Source: Druceiella hillmani (lineage: Eukaryota > Arthropoda > Insecta > Lepidoptera > Hepialidae). Taken from it: 64,000 bases of DNA. Location: assembly GCA_039881145.1 (NCBI GenBank), contig JAYKKI010000029.1, positions 23,620,001 through 23,684,000 on the forward strand, in the 5' to 3' direction. Made by a program: the position numbers and the translations under genes. Positions 47,819 to 61,320 of this stretch are shown here, piece after piece. Every line of letters starts with the position of its first letter. The stretch's first letter is position 1. The notes below the pieces were generated by a model. The model did no database searches. It was given only the letters and a program-made list of their open reading frames with translations, and was not told the DNA's origin.

Positions 47819-48069
47819 GAAAAAAAGTTCCAAGTAATCTTGGCCTAATTTATAGAATGGGATAAATGTTTTTTCTGTAAATTATTGTATATTATGAAAA
47901 TTTAACAGGGTTAATACACAAACAAAATCCTAGTAATCCCATCTTTCCGGTATTATCTAACAGCTTAATTTTTTTTCTTCCAATTTTCCAGTTCCCCTAT
48001 TTATTTTACATTTTTATACTTCCAGATTTTTTTTGTAATTTTCAGTTTTGGACAGAAATTGCCATATTA

Positions 48070-48744
48070 TTTCACATTTCTAACATTGATGATTAATTAT
48101 TCTTAGGGAATGTACAGTTCCATCCACATTTCTGAAATCTTGAAATTTCAGTTTCTTGACAAAAAAATCAAGCATAATCACTACACTTTGACTAAAAAGT
48201 CGGCTAGCTAATTTGACCTTCATTATATTACTTTTGAAATGTAAATGTATTGATTAGGACAACATTTTCTTTAGTTTGAAGTATATCTATTTTTACTAGA
48301 TAGTTCGAACTAACAAATTTTCCATTACTGGCAATAATTGTTTTTTTTGCTTGTAAAGCATTTCTAAGAAGGATACATCATGAAAGATACTTTTCTTTTT
48401 GTACTTTGATCTGGGAAGGCACTTTTTAAATTTGCTGAAATAACATAACCTAGCGTTTGAATCATGTTAACTTTGACCGGACAGACATCAAATATAAATG
48501 CAACTAATTGAACACCCGTTTTATTGAGTTCGTACGAACATTGCAGTAATAAGTTGGCTCGCCATACTCTAAAAAATAACACACCATACTTTAAAAATAA
48601 TGCCATACTCCATACTGAAATTTTCACTGTTTTACTGTTTTGCGCTGAAACTAAAAAAACAAACACTTCTTTAGCTTCCTTAAGGGAATCACTTTCCAAA
48701 TCTGCTCCTATTTTTCGTAACAGGAAATCGTTGGCCCTCAACAC
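48070..48744 (-). pseudogene. P-element/THAP9-like transposase fragment
   Basis: The minus frame from 48744 contains SLKEAKEVFVFLVSAQNSK, then RANLLLQCSYELNKTGVQLV, AFIFDVCPVKVNMIQTLG and SANLKSAFPDQSTKRKVSFM. This is the RNase H-like catalytic region of P-element and THAP9 proteins, where the usual block reads like FDGCP; here it is FDVCP. After a frameshift the similarity continues with AKKTIIASNGKFVSSNYLVK near 48330 and MKVKLASRLFSQSV near 48220, then a weaker segment to about 48070. No N-terminal THAP finger is seen. Two or more frameshifts make it dead. The plus-strand ORF across 48524-48751 is its shadow. Confidence 0.75.
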
Positions 48745-51700
48745 TAGCTAGCACTAGCAGTTAGCACTCAACAGTCAAGTATTAAAGTACAGAATATTTT
48801 TATATTTTAAAGCTTGTACTTTATGCCTTATGGCAAGAAATGCCTCCTATGTAAAACCTGTACTTTATATACACTAACATACCGTGGAGATGAAGTATTG
48901 GGAAGAGGTAACAAACTTGAAATGAACAATGGACATTATTACACACATTTGGAGAATAATAATTCAAAGTTAAAGCAAACATTTGCAATGCAGGGGAATG
49001 TTTTTTCTTTAGAGGTAGACTCCTCTCTTTTTCAATTTGGCATTTAAATATTTAGGATGCAGTTAAGTTAATATCTTTTAACACTTCAGTTTCATTGTCA
49101 AGGATAAAACATTTACTTTTTCAAATTTTAATATGAGGTCCTCCAAATTTTCAAATCAGTAAACTTTTCCAATAGATTCAACCCATCTTCACTTATATTT
49201 TGCATCCTTGGGATAACTGCAAAAACAAGAAACATTAAAATAACATTCCCTGATATTTATCATTATACATTAATGTCAACAATAACTGGAAAACTGTAAA
49301 TTTGCTGATACCACATTTTTGAGTAACTATCTATTATTATGTTTAATTAAATCAAATTTTGATGCAAAAAGGAGATCTTTATATTAACTTCTTTAATTAA
49401 AACATGTCATTAATACTAAAAAAATATCTAAAATAACTAAAATCATATACAAAAACAATATTGTTGCAATGAGCTGCAGCAATTTTGAAATGTGCAATCT
49501 AAACTTTAACATTATTGATTTTTAAAAAAAACGTAATTATCAGTGATATATAACTATGCTATTCCGTAGGTTTTTACCATTGTTTCTGCACATTTTCATG
49601 TAATACATCATCATATTTGAAATTTTAAACATAAAAGTATTCACAAAATATCTGTAGCAATGTACGCTATGAGCATTAGCCATCTACTGGCATGCATCTG
49701 CAAATGCTTTTAAGGTTTTAGACATGCAAGCACCAGGCGCGTTGCTGGTTATGTTCGTTCTATTTGTTATTTATTCCATGAAGAGTAACAAAAGGATAAA
49801 TCAAAAGAAAACATCCTCAAAGAGAGCATCATTACATAGATTATTACTATCTAATGACTTTACTACCTCCAATAAAAAAATTGACACCTGGTCGAAAATT
49901 CCATTTCAAAATAAAATAATTTTTTTTACGATAGATGAAATAAAACAACAGGGCCACTATACAGATGCGTGTTGGCTAGTAAATGGCTATAACACAGCAA
50001 TAATCTTGTTCTTAATTATGCGTATGATCAACATTTAATTGATAATTGATTACATTAAAAATGGTGTGGTAATTTTTTTATTCACTGACCTCGGAGTGAC
50101 GAAGTTTTTTTTAGGTCCTTTGTAAAGGACGTTTGTCCTTTGTAGTAATGTAATTTTCCATACTCTAAATTATACCCAACAGTCATCCAAGTGTAATCGT
50201 AGTATTTTGGTGGTTTACAGAAATTGAGTGCTTTGCTTCTGGAAAACATAATAGGGTATTTGATTATATTTTTTATAACTAAAAGAGAATAAGCAATAAC
50301 ATTAAAAATGGTTAAAATAAATATATCATACTTAGGACTTTTCATTACAAAGTTCTAATGATGAACTACAATTTGCGCGAAAACGTCCCATACAAAACCC
50401 AACTGGATTATGATGTCACTGGCCCATATTTAGCATTCATTATAAGGGAGTTTATTGAATATCTTTAGTATCTCTTTAAATATTGCGTTCAAGTTATATA
50501 TTGCATATTATAATTTTCTCATTTTTTTGTGTGAAAACAGAATTCTTAATAACTTTTTCAATTTAATGAAAAAAATTGAGACTTCCTGTTTAGAAGTTTC
50601 GATTAATTGTGTGATATATGCATTATTTTTTTCATCCTGAGGTTTTCTTAAACCTACTCTACAGTTTAAAAACATTTTTACATAAAATACTGACATCAGT
50701 CAAATACCCTATTTTATGCCAAAAAAATATTTGTCTCTAATAACTTTTAAAATGACATTTTTAAATGGAAAATTATAATAGGCAGTGAATGTCAGGTTAC
50801 CATTAAATACATAACTAGTGGGCTACTGGACATTCTGACCTATTCTTGCTTCCCACTGTCTACTGAAAACGCAGCCAAACTGTTGCTTTTATGAGTACCT
50901 AGGATAGACTTCCTAAAATAGGAATTAAGATAATTTAACATACTACAGCAAGTATCAATATCTGAATTGTATTCCCTCAGTTACAACTCGTTAATTTTAC
51001 ATTTGTGTATTTATTTATTAGTTTAATTAATTTTCATATTACACAACACCTGCTTCTTCTACTTTATTTTTAGTGCTTTTTAATGCCATAAGTTAAATAT
51101 CCTTTTTTTGAATGTAATATTACAATTTGTTAACTTTTTATTACAACAAACGATAACTTTGATGTTTGGAATTGAAAAGATTAAATGCTAAAAGTTTATA
51201 TAAGTCGCCACACAGGCGAATGTTAGCAAATATGTGCAAGGATAATTAAATTAATATTTTATTTCTAATTTAGTATTATTGTTTTTGAAGAGATATAGTA
51301 TAAAGACTTTACATTTGAATTCATATACAAATAAAAAGACATCTTCAAGTTAAGAAATAAAAGATTGTTGATTTTTCCATTTGAACCTTATATGTAGCTT
51401 CATTTAGTTACATTTACATGTTTTGTATGTAAATTGTTATTGTTTTCATTCCATAATGAAAATGTTTAAAACTAAAGGTGTGTACAGTAAAGATATCACT
51501 CGTTACGATTCTATGTTATTCATGATTTACTTCATTCTTGTAAATTCACCAGTGCGCTGATACTCTGGAACAATTTTGGTTATTTCAATTATTTTAAAAT
51601 TGTATTTTATTTGGTTGGCTATTAAATTTTGGGGTTTGCGAAAGAAAGGTGAAATTGGTGGAATTTTAAATAAGCGTAACATTTTCAAAATATAAACACC

Positions 51701-53962
51701 GGTAAAAGGTTTTACGCAGAGGCGAATAAGGGAATAGTGGTAAAGTTTTTTTAGTTTTGTATAGCATTCCATTGTATTTAAAAATTTATCCACCTTAACC
51801 TGTTTTGAGTAATGTTCTACTGTTTGAAGAAATGCTTATACACTGCATTAAATTTCATGGTCAAAATATTTTATTCAAAATATTTTCTATATTTCCTAGA
51901 AATGTGATAGTTTTTTAGAATATTTATAGAATCATATAAGAAGAATGTGTGGCTTGGCTACTGTTAATACCAATTATGTTTATAATATGTAAGTAAATAT
52001 GTCTGGTAAAACTAAAGATAAGAATAGCCATATGTAGTTGTGTCAGTATATGTGATGAATTCACATTCTGCGATGCATAATACTTGTTATCTAGTATAGA
52101 TTGTTGTTGCAATTGGTTATTTATGTTTAAGGAATAAAATATGCATTTGCTGCTAAAAGTTGGGTACATTCAACTGACACATTTATTCATCTGTTGGTAT
52201 CCCTCATTGCTTTAACCAGTGGTGCTCAATTTTAAATCTTTCTTCAAAAAACACAATATCTCATGAATTTCTTCTCCAACTTACACTTTAATTTTACATT
52301 GTATATCTGGAACATTGAGAATTTGTAATATGTGAACGGCAAAAAGAGAAAGTCTTCATTGCTGGATTATTAGATAAACAATACGAAGTACAGGTTAGTT
52401 TCATTGCATCCATCAAATTTTCAAGCATTTTGAAACTCAATCCCAACATACCCTGTAATTCCAATCAAAAGCTTGTGTTTTTGTTATATTAGTTTTTGTA
52501 CCTATTTTTTTGGTTTTATACCCAATCTAACACCATTTTTAGTGTATACTGAGATAAAACAATGATGTACATACATTTGGATTCACATCATATTTTAAAT
52601 TTATTTTATAAACTTATTTAAACATCAATCATATTATCACAATAATTTATATTTCTTTAGTGGTATATTAAAATCCCGAAAAATTAGTAGTATCTGGAAG
52701 TAAATTGTTTTGGTTTAAAAAAAATCCTGGTCTAGTATGTAAATATTCAATCATTTTTTTTCCACGATCTGCACATACATATCACATAGCTAAGATAAAG
52801 ATTATTATAAACAAGTTATTTCAGTATTCAACGAAGCAAGAATGAAAATTAAGTCCAGTTCTATTTGTCTAAGCAGCTAATTATACCTTGTTGAATCATA
52901 TCTTCTTTAACATATATAAGATGAAGTACTTTCTAGGTAATTTGATAATTTCTTGTTATAAAATGTATATTTCCAATCGTAAAATATATATATTTCCACT
53001 TTAATCCGTAACAAACATATATTTCAACAATTTAACAAATATATATTTCAAGTATAACATGAAATGTCTAAAACTTCTGATTTTGAAGCAAAACTTGGAA
53101 TGATAAGTGCCAAGAGAGTGCTACAGTTGTAAACTATATATTTCCATTTTACATTCACTATGCAATTTTTGAAATTAATACATTTAATCAAACCATTTGG
53201 GTGCGCTCAAACCATTTGGGTTGCGCTATTTTTAATATGTTGAGTGCCCACGACAGGCTGTTTACACAGGACGGAGCTTAGGCCAATGTGTCAATGATAG
53301 GTCTTGTCCAGCAAGGCTCCCTAGTGTTTGTATTTGATTTATAAATTTCCTTTACAAATGTAATTACTTTTAACCAATATAAAAGGGTTTTCTTTATTGC
53401 CTGTTGGATATTGTCTGTTACGAACATTCAACGTGTGAATATTCATTTATAAACCGCATTTCATCCCAACATGATCTCCATATACAAGGTAAATTTAAAA
53501 AATTGGGTTGGATTGCTTTTATTAGGTTTATTTCCAAATGGAACTAACAAATGTGAATCTAACTTGAATGTCATATTTTATGTCAACAAATTTCCTGTCA
53601 TAATATGTTATATTACCATCCAAATGGGTTTATGAAAATTGAACAAAATGCAAGACAGGTTACTGTAAAAAATATGTTAGATGTACAATAAAAAATTAGG
53701 AAAACATTATAAAAAGAAAAAAAAATATTTTACTAAAGTATGGCATTAGAATGTCAAAAACTGGTGAGTTATGAAGAGAATTCGTTCAATTATCTTATTG
53801 CACTGCACATGTCTCTTCTTTATTTCAATACGAATACCTCTCGTAACAAGCTGAACTTGCTCTGATGAAGTTTGTCATAACTTTGACAGCGTTAAATTGA
53901 AATCCCATTTAAAAAATTAAGAGAATATATACTCTATAGAAACCATTGTGCACATATTTATA
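48745..53962. other. Long unannotated AT-rich stretch
   Basis: About 5.2 kb without recognised protein, RNA or TE ends. The 104-codon ORF at 49724-50038 has an N-terminal hydrophobic run (ALLVMFVLFVIYSM) and a hydrophobic C-terminus, but AT-biased composition and no family, so I do not call it a gene. AACCATTTGGGT is repeated near 53193 and 53209. Small ATATATTTC repeats lie at 52980-53050. Confidence 0.5.
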
Positions 53963-54227
53963 TTGAATATATTTGGCGTTAATTTTGTAGAAATTCATTA
54001 TTCACAATTAAATGAAACTACGTGATGTAGTATTATTTCTACTTTCTATACCACAACCTAGGTTTTGTTGTATTACAACATCTTCAGGTGGAATATTAGC
54101 AAAGATCCTTGAGAAGAGGTCTTTGCTAATATCCCACCTGAAGATGTTGTAATACAACGAAACCTAGGTTGTGGTAAAGAACTTAAAGAAAGTAGAAATA
54201 ATACTACATCACGTAGTTTCATTTAAT
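53963..54227. mobile_element. Inverted-repeat PLE-like element, copy C, complete with 14-bp TSD
   Basis: The 265-bp element starts TTGAATATATTTGGCGTTAA and ends CATTTAATT. It is flanked by an exact 14-bp direct repeat, TGCACATATTTATA, at 53949-53962 and 54228-54241. After a 43-bp leader comes the inverted arm (54006-54104), a 15-nt spacer, and the direct arm (54120-54227). Each arm contains a hammerhead-like core. Target-site duplications of this length, a unique leader at one end only and a ribozyme in a repeated terminal arm match what is known of Penelope-like retroelement pseudo-LTRs, not a DNA-transposon MITE. No protein is encoded. Confidence 0.8.
54134..54174 (+). ncRNA. Hammerhead-type motif, copy C right arm (GTT triplet)
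   Basis: CCAC (54134-54137), CTGAAGA (54138-54144), bulged T, 5-bp stem II, GAAA (54159-54162), stem III ACC-TA-GGT, then cleavage-site H17 as T at 54170 (GTT, still allowed by NUH), and GTGG closing stem I. The opposed left-arm copy on the minus strand (CTGAAGA at 54087-54081) has G12 changed to A, which should abolish it. Confidence 0.5.
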
Positions 54228-54241
54228 TGCACATATTTATA

Positions 54242-57200
54242 CTCGATTTCATTTCAAAAGAGCATGTTTGTAAACAAACAAATTTACCAGTTAAGTGTTT
54301 GGCACAAATATATAATATTCAATCAGCCAACACTTTTCACAAAACTCATTGTAATTTCACCCATGATATTATCGAATTATTACTATAAGCGCAATGTTAA
54401 CTTAATAAACTGTCACGGTAAATAACTTATAAATTACAATATTATTTCACTAATCTGAATTGTGAAATTTACATTAAAAAAAGGACAACTCTTGCTGTCA
54501 ATCACAAAGAACTCGGAAACCCAAAACGTTTCAGAAAAATACCCGATATTTCGATGCTTAGGAAACCTATCCTCTCCATATTTGCTATTGAGTGTCAAAT
54601 AGCAACAACAATTTACTTTTTATAAGGCTTGGAGTCAAATAGCTGTAATAAATCAGTTTCAATTTGAGATAAACTATATTTAATTGTCTATCTCCCATGA
54701 TGCTTAAATGATACAGAAGGAGTTAACAAGACAGGCATTGGCTGAAGTAATAAATGTACACTTATACATATACATACAGGACATTTGGCATAAGGGTACT
54801 GAAAAATTTATTTTCAAATAATTACTTTGCAGTGTAGAACATAAACTATATGTCAAATACACACTATACGGCACTGTTTTTTTACAATACTAAGTTTTTC
54901 CTGGTGTTATTGTAGATTTTCAATGATTAATTTTAATTTTAGGCATATTTGTTTTCAAAAAAAATATTGTTATAAAAACTTCAATTTTAATATTTTGTGT
55001 TATTTATATGCACTTTGGCATTTATTTAGTAGTCCGCAGCGCAGTATCTAAGACACTACCGCTCATCTGAAGGTAGTCGATTCTTGATGGGATATTTGAT
55101 TGTTCATAAATTATATATTTTTAAGAGGCTGGTTATAAGAAAATTTAAAGAAATTTTCAGAATTTTGTGTGGCATACCTTTAAAGATGGTTAACAAAATT
55201 GTATTCCTCCCCTTAGAAGCTAATGCACAATAAATTAAAAACAAAACACAGTTATTAGTATCTAATACAATAATGGATTACAGGAAAACTTAAAATGTCA
55301 CAATATTTTAAATATAAGATATGCAGGGTAATTATTCATTGAAAAATAATATTTGTACGTAATTTGAGATAATTTATATCTTTAAATGTATAAACTTTTA
55401 TATATACCTATACTCCATTCTAAAAGAGAATATTTGTAAACAAAGCAAAGTGATAGTTCAAATATTGTAAACCCTTTTCTTGAATTGACATTAGTAATAT
55501 AATATGGATTTATTTAGTAACTGAGGGGAAGAATATAATTTCTTTGTATATCTTTGAGGGTATGTCACTTAAAACTCTGAAATTTTTTTAAGTTTCTTAT
55601 ATCTAGACCCTCCAAATGGAGAATCCCACAGGATACAAAAAAGTAAAATAAAGTAAGTAAAGAAAGTAAAAATTTTTTTAAAATTTTTTCAAGTATTTAA
55701 TTTGTCCTTTAAAATTACCATATATATATTTTAAAGTCATATAACTATTTTAATTTATTTGTGATATGATCTATTTGTATGGCATATTTCTATCTCAAAT
55801 CGTTTCTGACAAAATCACCTTTTATGAACTAAGTGACAGATACGTAAGTGATTCAATAAGGGTTACTTTTTTCCTTTTAAAGACCGAGGGGTCCTATAAA
55901 AGAAGAGAGAGGGGTAAATGGTTTCGAACTTTTTAAAATCACATAATAGATTGAGATGTAATGTTAAAAAGAAATACTTAATAAGTAAAGGAACTAATAT
56001 TACATCATATAATCAGATCAGTTATTATTGTTTATCAACATAAATTTGGTAGTAATGATGGTAACATTTTAAAATTTGTGATTGTTATGATACTATTATT
56101 ACCAGAAATTATAATATATATTATTGGCGGTCATTTGAGATAAAATATCCATTATTGCTCTGATAACCTCGGCTGATAAAATTCTGTTTTAGAATTATTA
56201 TCTAGTTTTGAAGATTAGAGACGATAAGTTTTAAAATGTGGTGTGTTTTGAGTTTGTCATATGCGGCATGACCATTTACAATTGTACATCTAGATTGGAA
56301 GCCATGTGCATAATTAATTTTATTCATTTAAATTACATGGGCACAAAAGACATTACAATAAGTGTTACTTAATAAAATTTCCTAAATAAGACAGAGAAAA
56401 TCGACTATATTACACTTTTAAAATATACTTTATATTTATATTACACTTTTAAAGAATATAAAACTATCGGATGATTGCAGTATAAAGCTTTTTTTTAATT
56501 CTAATTCTAGCCTTATTTAAGAGAAATTTTACTATTTTCATGTGGCTTGGTAGGATAATACAATTTATAATATTGCAAATCATATTTTAATAATAGTGCA
56601 ATTAGTTTAATATTGCATGACCTCGAATACTGAGCAGTAAAGAAATTTAAATTTGTTTTGTTTTTAATAATCAGCTTTTGGCTTTAATGTATTACTCTTA
56701 TTAATTTATTTTTTAACCAATGATTTTAGGAAAATAGTAAATATTTCGCTATATTTAGTGAATATTTATATCAAACATAAAACCCTTGTCTGTGTTTTTG
56801 CGTTTAACTTCTTTAACTGGTTTTTTTTTAATTGCTTTTTTTTATTATTGCTTAGGAGAGCAGTGATGATTAACTCGCTTTTATATGCCATAATTTGTGA
56901 AATAAGAGCAGAGCTACAGGTAGCATGAAGCTATTCACAATGACAGGCTTAATCATTTAATATGTTACAAGTAATTTTAACAGTGTGTGTATTATTATTG
57001 TTAATGTGTGTATTATTTTTATACTCCCAGGTTATATAGAATATTAGAAAACGGCTGTGCTAGTTTGATTCTTATTTGGACTTTTTAGAAAAAAATGATC
57101 AAAAATCAAGTTTTGAATTATGAATGCGTCTGGATAACATTTTTGCATTTTATTCCAAAAAGTTTCTATCATAGTCGGTGGTATCACACACCCGTGTGGA

Positions 57201-57873
57201 AGTTGAATAAAATTCAGCACATCATCTTACTTTGAAAAACACCTTAGGCGTACAACAAAAAATTAAAAACATTATTTAAAAAAAGATACCAATCGTTACA
57301 ACTGATGTTAATCCTAAATTAATTTACCTTTATTTACCATCACCTTCATATGAAAAAGTCTTTTTACTCTATTTTTAGAGTTCGGTAGCAAAACAAGGAA
57401 TTTATAATTTTATCATGTCCGTCTGTCTCTCCACCTGTCATAGCTTCGAAGTTTCTACAGTTTTAAATCTATGTATGTATGTAAATTTAGCTAGTTGATA
57501 TTTCAAATGGAGTTCTCAGTTAATATATCAAGGTATTGAAAAATAATTCCCATTCAATGAGTCAGTTTTTATTTTATTTTATTTTACATAGATTTTTGCA
57601 AAATAAGCATGTGCAAAAATTTTTCAAAAATGTAGAAAAATATGTGGGTTATGGATTGCTTTCTTTGCTAACTATTTGGCCTTGAATAATAGATAAAATT
57701 ATAGGAAAGAAAATATTAAAAATACAATTCTAAATTTTCCAAATTTCTTAACCTAAAAAGCTCATTATAGCAATCGAAAGAACCTTTGTGCCCCAGGAAT
57801 TAATGATTACATGTAATAGGAAAAACTGTACCCAAACATTTTGTTATTCTCAAAACTGTTCATATTTAAAGAT
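54242..57873. other. Unannotated AT-rich stretch
   Basis: No gene or TE protein is recognised in about 3.6 kb. The ORF starting inside copy C (54171-54425) is partly element arm and partly flank, hence artefactual. A tRNA-like patch near 55029 is listed separately. Confidence 0.5.
55029..55090 (+). ncRNA. tRNA-Met-like relic (tRNA pseudogene or SINE head)
   Basis: AGTCCGCAGCGCAGTATC resembles a tRNA D-arm/A-box, CTCAT followed by CTGAAGGT recalls the elongator tRNA-Met anticodon arm, and GTCGATTC resembles a B-box. CTACC and GGTAG can pair but would enclose an 11-nt rather than a 7-nt loop, and no acceptor stem forms. At best it is a decayed tRNA or SINE-derived sequence. Confidence 0.3.
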
Positions 57874-58146
57874 TTCATTTTAATAAACCAAATGATAATT
57901 GATTGGTATGCATTTATTTTAATAAACCGATTGATAATCGGTGGGTATGCATTTATTTTAATAAATCGAATGATAATCGATGGGTATGCGTTTATTTTAA
58001 TAAACCGAATGATAATCGATGGGTATGCATTTATTTTAATAAACCGAATGATAATCGATGGGTATGCATTTATTTTAATAAACCGAATGATAATCGATGG
58101 GTATGCATTTATTTTAATAAACCGAATGATAATCGATGGGTATGCA
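57874..58146. repeat. 39-bp tandem repeat, seven copies
   Basis: Seven contiguous 39-bp units (57874-58146), each including TTTTAATAAACCGAATGATA then ATCGATGGGTATGC. The last five are essentially identical; the first two differ at several sites. Because 39 is a multiple of 3, the plus frames stay open: one frame repeats FILINRMIIDGYA seven times, another repeats a 13-residue unit too. The frame opens with TTG and no known protein is involved, so I read the ORF as a by-product of the repeat. Confidence 0.95.
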
Positions 58147-59540
58147 TTTATTATTTAATTTGTTTCGCTATTGATTACATTTAAAAAACCTTTTAAAGAT
58201 CAATTTTATTAATTTTCACATCATTTTTTCTTAGCAGCTCCATTCTAATAATTGTGATATGGGCTATGCCTATATAATTTTGTTTAATTTTTCAATTCAG
58301 GTGATTTGAGATTGTGTAAATATTATTATTTTCATAATTTTTAATTTAACAAATTTTTAATTTTTTATATAAAAGTGAGGGCGAAATATATACAATGTTT
58401 ATATAGCTATTTTTTTTCATTTACCATTTTTCATTGATTAATACTTTCAATTAAGTTATTTTACTTTATTTGTATCAACAGTTTCAAAAGCTAAATATAT
58501 CTATGGATCCCTATTTATGCTTGATCTGAAACACTTAGCAAATGTGTTTTAGTATATATTGCTGTCATAGTATAAAATATTTACAAGGGAATCTAAGCAT
58601 AAGTATCTCAGTAGAATAAAAAAAATGATTTAACATGATAATAAATGAACAATTATTATGAAATTACTTTTACCATATTTCTCATTTTAAAATTGAAAGT
58701 TATATTACAGTAACTCACTAAAGAATTTGATTATAAATTTAGCTATTTCACCTTATGTTACAATTTCATTACCTTCCTCATCTGAATAATGGAGAGATCT
58801 ATTATTTGTAGTTAATAAATATTTAGGTACTAATTGTTGTCGTTAAAAGTAACAATATGTTAATGGAACATGTAATTTAAGTAAAGTTTGTATAATGACC
58901 TCTGCTTTATAGCTTATATAGTTAGTTACCTTTCATTTAGGTGTTAATGATGTGGTTAAGGGAGGGCTTAGCTTACAATGCTCAAAAAGTCAATTTTCAA
59001 GATAATGTGAAATAAAGTAAGTTTATGGCATTTATTACATTTGATTTAATATATATTCAAAATCAATAAAATTCTTTAATGTGTTCCATTAAACTTCAAG
59101 CAATGGAAAAATTAGTTACTTTGCCTACTTAATTTTATTATGTGCAGTTAATATACTTATAAAAAGGATTTTCATTTTATTTTTTTTACATCAAGTACTG
59201 AACTAATCTGATTGACAGTCACATCACTTGAAGTGTGAGAGTTGATTTTGTAGTCAATTGAATGTGACAATTGACCTTGTAGTAAAGTTAGTAAAGTTGA
59301 AGGTTGTTTAACAATTTTCTCATAATAAAAGTTTGTAAGTGTGTGCAATAGTATTGACATTGAAATTTAAAATCTTCTATTACTGGGTTATTGTCAGCAA
59401 AGTCACTTTCAGCAACATGGCTGAATTATAGTAAAAAGAATTGTTATTCATTTTAGCCACTCCACTCAGGCTCAATAAAAATTGATTCAAATTCAGAATG
59501 AGTTCAATTTGCTGAAACATAAACTTATACAAGATGTAAG
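58147..59540. other. Unannotated stretch left of the hAT element
   Basis: AT-rich with no recognised gene. An imperfect fold-back (TCACATCACTTGAAGTGTGA) lies near 59219. The left copy of the hAT target-site duplication, GATGTAAG, is at 59533-59540. Confidence 0.55.
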
Positions 59541-59699
59541 CAAGGGCGGACCCAGAATTTTTTCTGGGGGGAGCACAACCAAGTTGGCAACGAGTGTTCT
59601 CATAAGTTCTTTAAATTAATTGTAAATAAAGACATATTGTAAATAATATCCTTTTTATTATTTACCCGTATTTTAATGCAAAATTTACAAATAATTACT

Positions 59700-61320
59700 A
59701 TATATTATATATATATAATAATACTGCGAAGATATGTTTTGAGTCGTCGCAGAGTGGAGAAAGATTGCTCCGCAGTGCTAGTTGTTGCAGGAAATGTACA
59801 CAACGATTGACACAGGGTTCTTATGTTTGGCAACGTCGTTGTTCTTTTATAGGCCTCCGTTGGAGACTTTGGCAAATTTTCTCTCATCTGTTGCCAAATT
59901 TCTAGTTCATCCTTCAAATATAAGAAACAAATAATACTCTTTAGCAGACTGAACCTGAATGTTAGATCTGTTGAATTGACGGTTGGTGCAGAGTAACCAG
60001 TTATTTCTGCTCCAATTTTATTTGCCAGATCTTCAACTTTATCAAAAAGCTTTTTAAGTATCACGTTGGTTTTGGATGCTGGCTGTAGTCATGTCAACAA
60101 GCTTCACAGTCGAAAGTATGTCAATTTCGATGGCTTGTAAGGACTAAGATAAAGAGAGAGTGATTCCTAAAATATCAGCGAGGATGACCAAGCTTACAAG
60201 AAATTCCAGCGAGATTACAGCTTGCAGCAATGAAAATGCATTTGTAGCATGTTTATCCCCTTTATCGGTTTTGCGAAATTGCAGAAAGACACGGCAAAAC
60301 GTCTAAAAATGGTAACACTGCTTCGTGTTTTTCCACCCATCTCGTCTTACACATTTTCTTTAGTATGTTTTGTTTTTCGTTAGGCAAATTAGCTTGCATT
60401 TTTTCTTGGAGGATATAATACGAGGATATGAACACCTTTTATTTTACCACTCATATTGGTTCCTCCATCATATGCTTGACCTCGGCATAACGAAATATCT
60501 AAATGCAAGCTATCTAACGTCTCCAAAATATGCAGTAAGATGTACAATTTTAACAAGTTTAAGAAAGTCTTCTTGAATTTCATTCGTATCAACATCGAAA
60601 TAACGAATACAAATGGACAGTTGCTCACTAATAGAAACATCTGTGGTCTCGTCTGCTATAATAGTAAAATATTTGGCTTTTTTAATTTTGTTCACTATTT
60701 TGTTTACGATTAAGTCCCCGCACCACTTGACCAAATCATTTTGTGACTTGCTAATGTAAGCAGCATTTTTAGAACAATCTCTAACGTGATCACGCAGTAT
60801 CTCATCCTCAGCATCGATTCTGAATTTCAATAGCGCTCGGAAATTAACTTCTCCAAGAGAACTTTCTGATTGTAAATAACCGTCATCCCTATGTCCTCTT
60901 AATGATATATTTTGAATTCCACATAATATAACGGTTTTTATAATGGATACAAGTTTTTTACTTTTCTCTTCAATTGTTTTCTTTCTTGAGATCTCATTTG
61001 GACTACAACATCCATCGACTTCCCTCCATTATCCATATAATTTGGTGGTATTTCGTGTTCCCATGGTGTGTTAGTATTTCAATACCTTTTTTTAAATGTT
61101 TTCAGCAGTTCCGTCACCAACTTTCCTAGCTTTACATCATTCGTGCGCACTTCACGCCATCCAAAAATAATACACATCTTACACAATCCGCCACCGGCAA
61201 TTTTGCTGTATACAAGCCATTCATGTACCTTTAGCCAGTTCATTTGAAAAGACCTGCTTGTCTCATATCTGTGGAAACTTAAAGTCTGTTGAAGGTTGCC
61301 AAACATTTTTCAACCATTGA
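59700..61320 (-). pseudogene. hAT transposase (ZMYM1/52K-repressor-like), frameshifted
   Basis: In order along the minus strand: a TTF-type finger region (FQMNWLKVHEWLVYSKIAGG, then LCKMC, 61245-61170); RGHRDDGYLQSESSLGEVNF and FRALLKFRIDAEDEILRDHV (60900-60790); the DUF4371/catalytic region with IKKAKYFTIIADETTDVSIS and EQLSICIRYFDVD (60700-60580); CRGQAYDGGTNMSGKIKGVH (near 60490-60430); CKTRWVEKHEAVLPFL (near 60350-60305); and the C-terminal dimerisation domain with TLCQSLCTFPATTSTAEQSF and STLRRLKTYLRS (59830-59715). At least three frameshifts or stops separate these. The frame from about 60930 to 60510 is continuous. The blocks are in normal order and almost complete, so the copy decayed by small mutations, not large deletions. 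Confidence 0.88.

Noticed and set aside
48524..48751. 75-codon plus-strand ORF
   Set aside because: Antisense shadow of the P-element-like fragment.
49724..50038. 104-codon ORF with hydrophobic N-terminus
   Set aside because: Composition typical of AT-rich random sequence and no family recognised; length alone is not enough here.
55029..55090. Functional tRNA-Met gene
   Set aside because: No acceptor stem and an oversized anticodon loop; kept only as a low-confidence tRNA-like relic.
57841..58184. Repetitive protein-coding gene
   Set aside because: The frame opens with TTG, has no context and arises automatically from a stop-free 39-bp unit.
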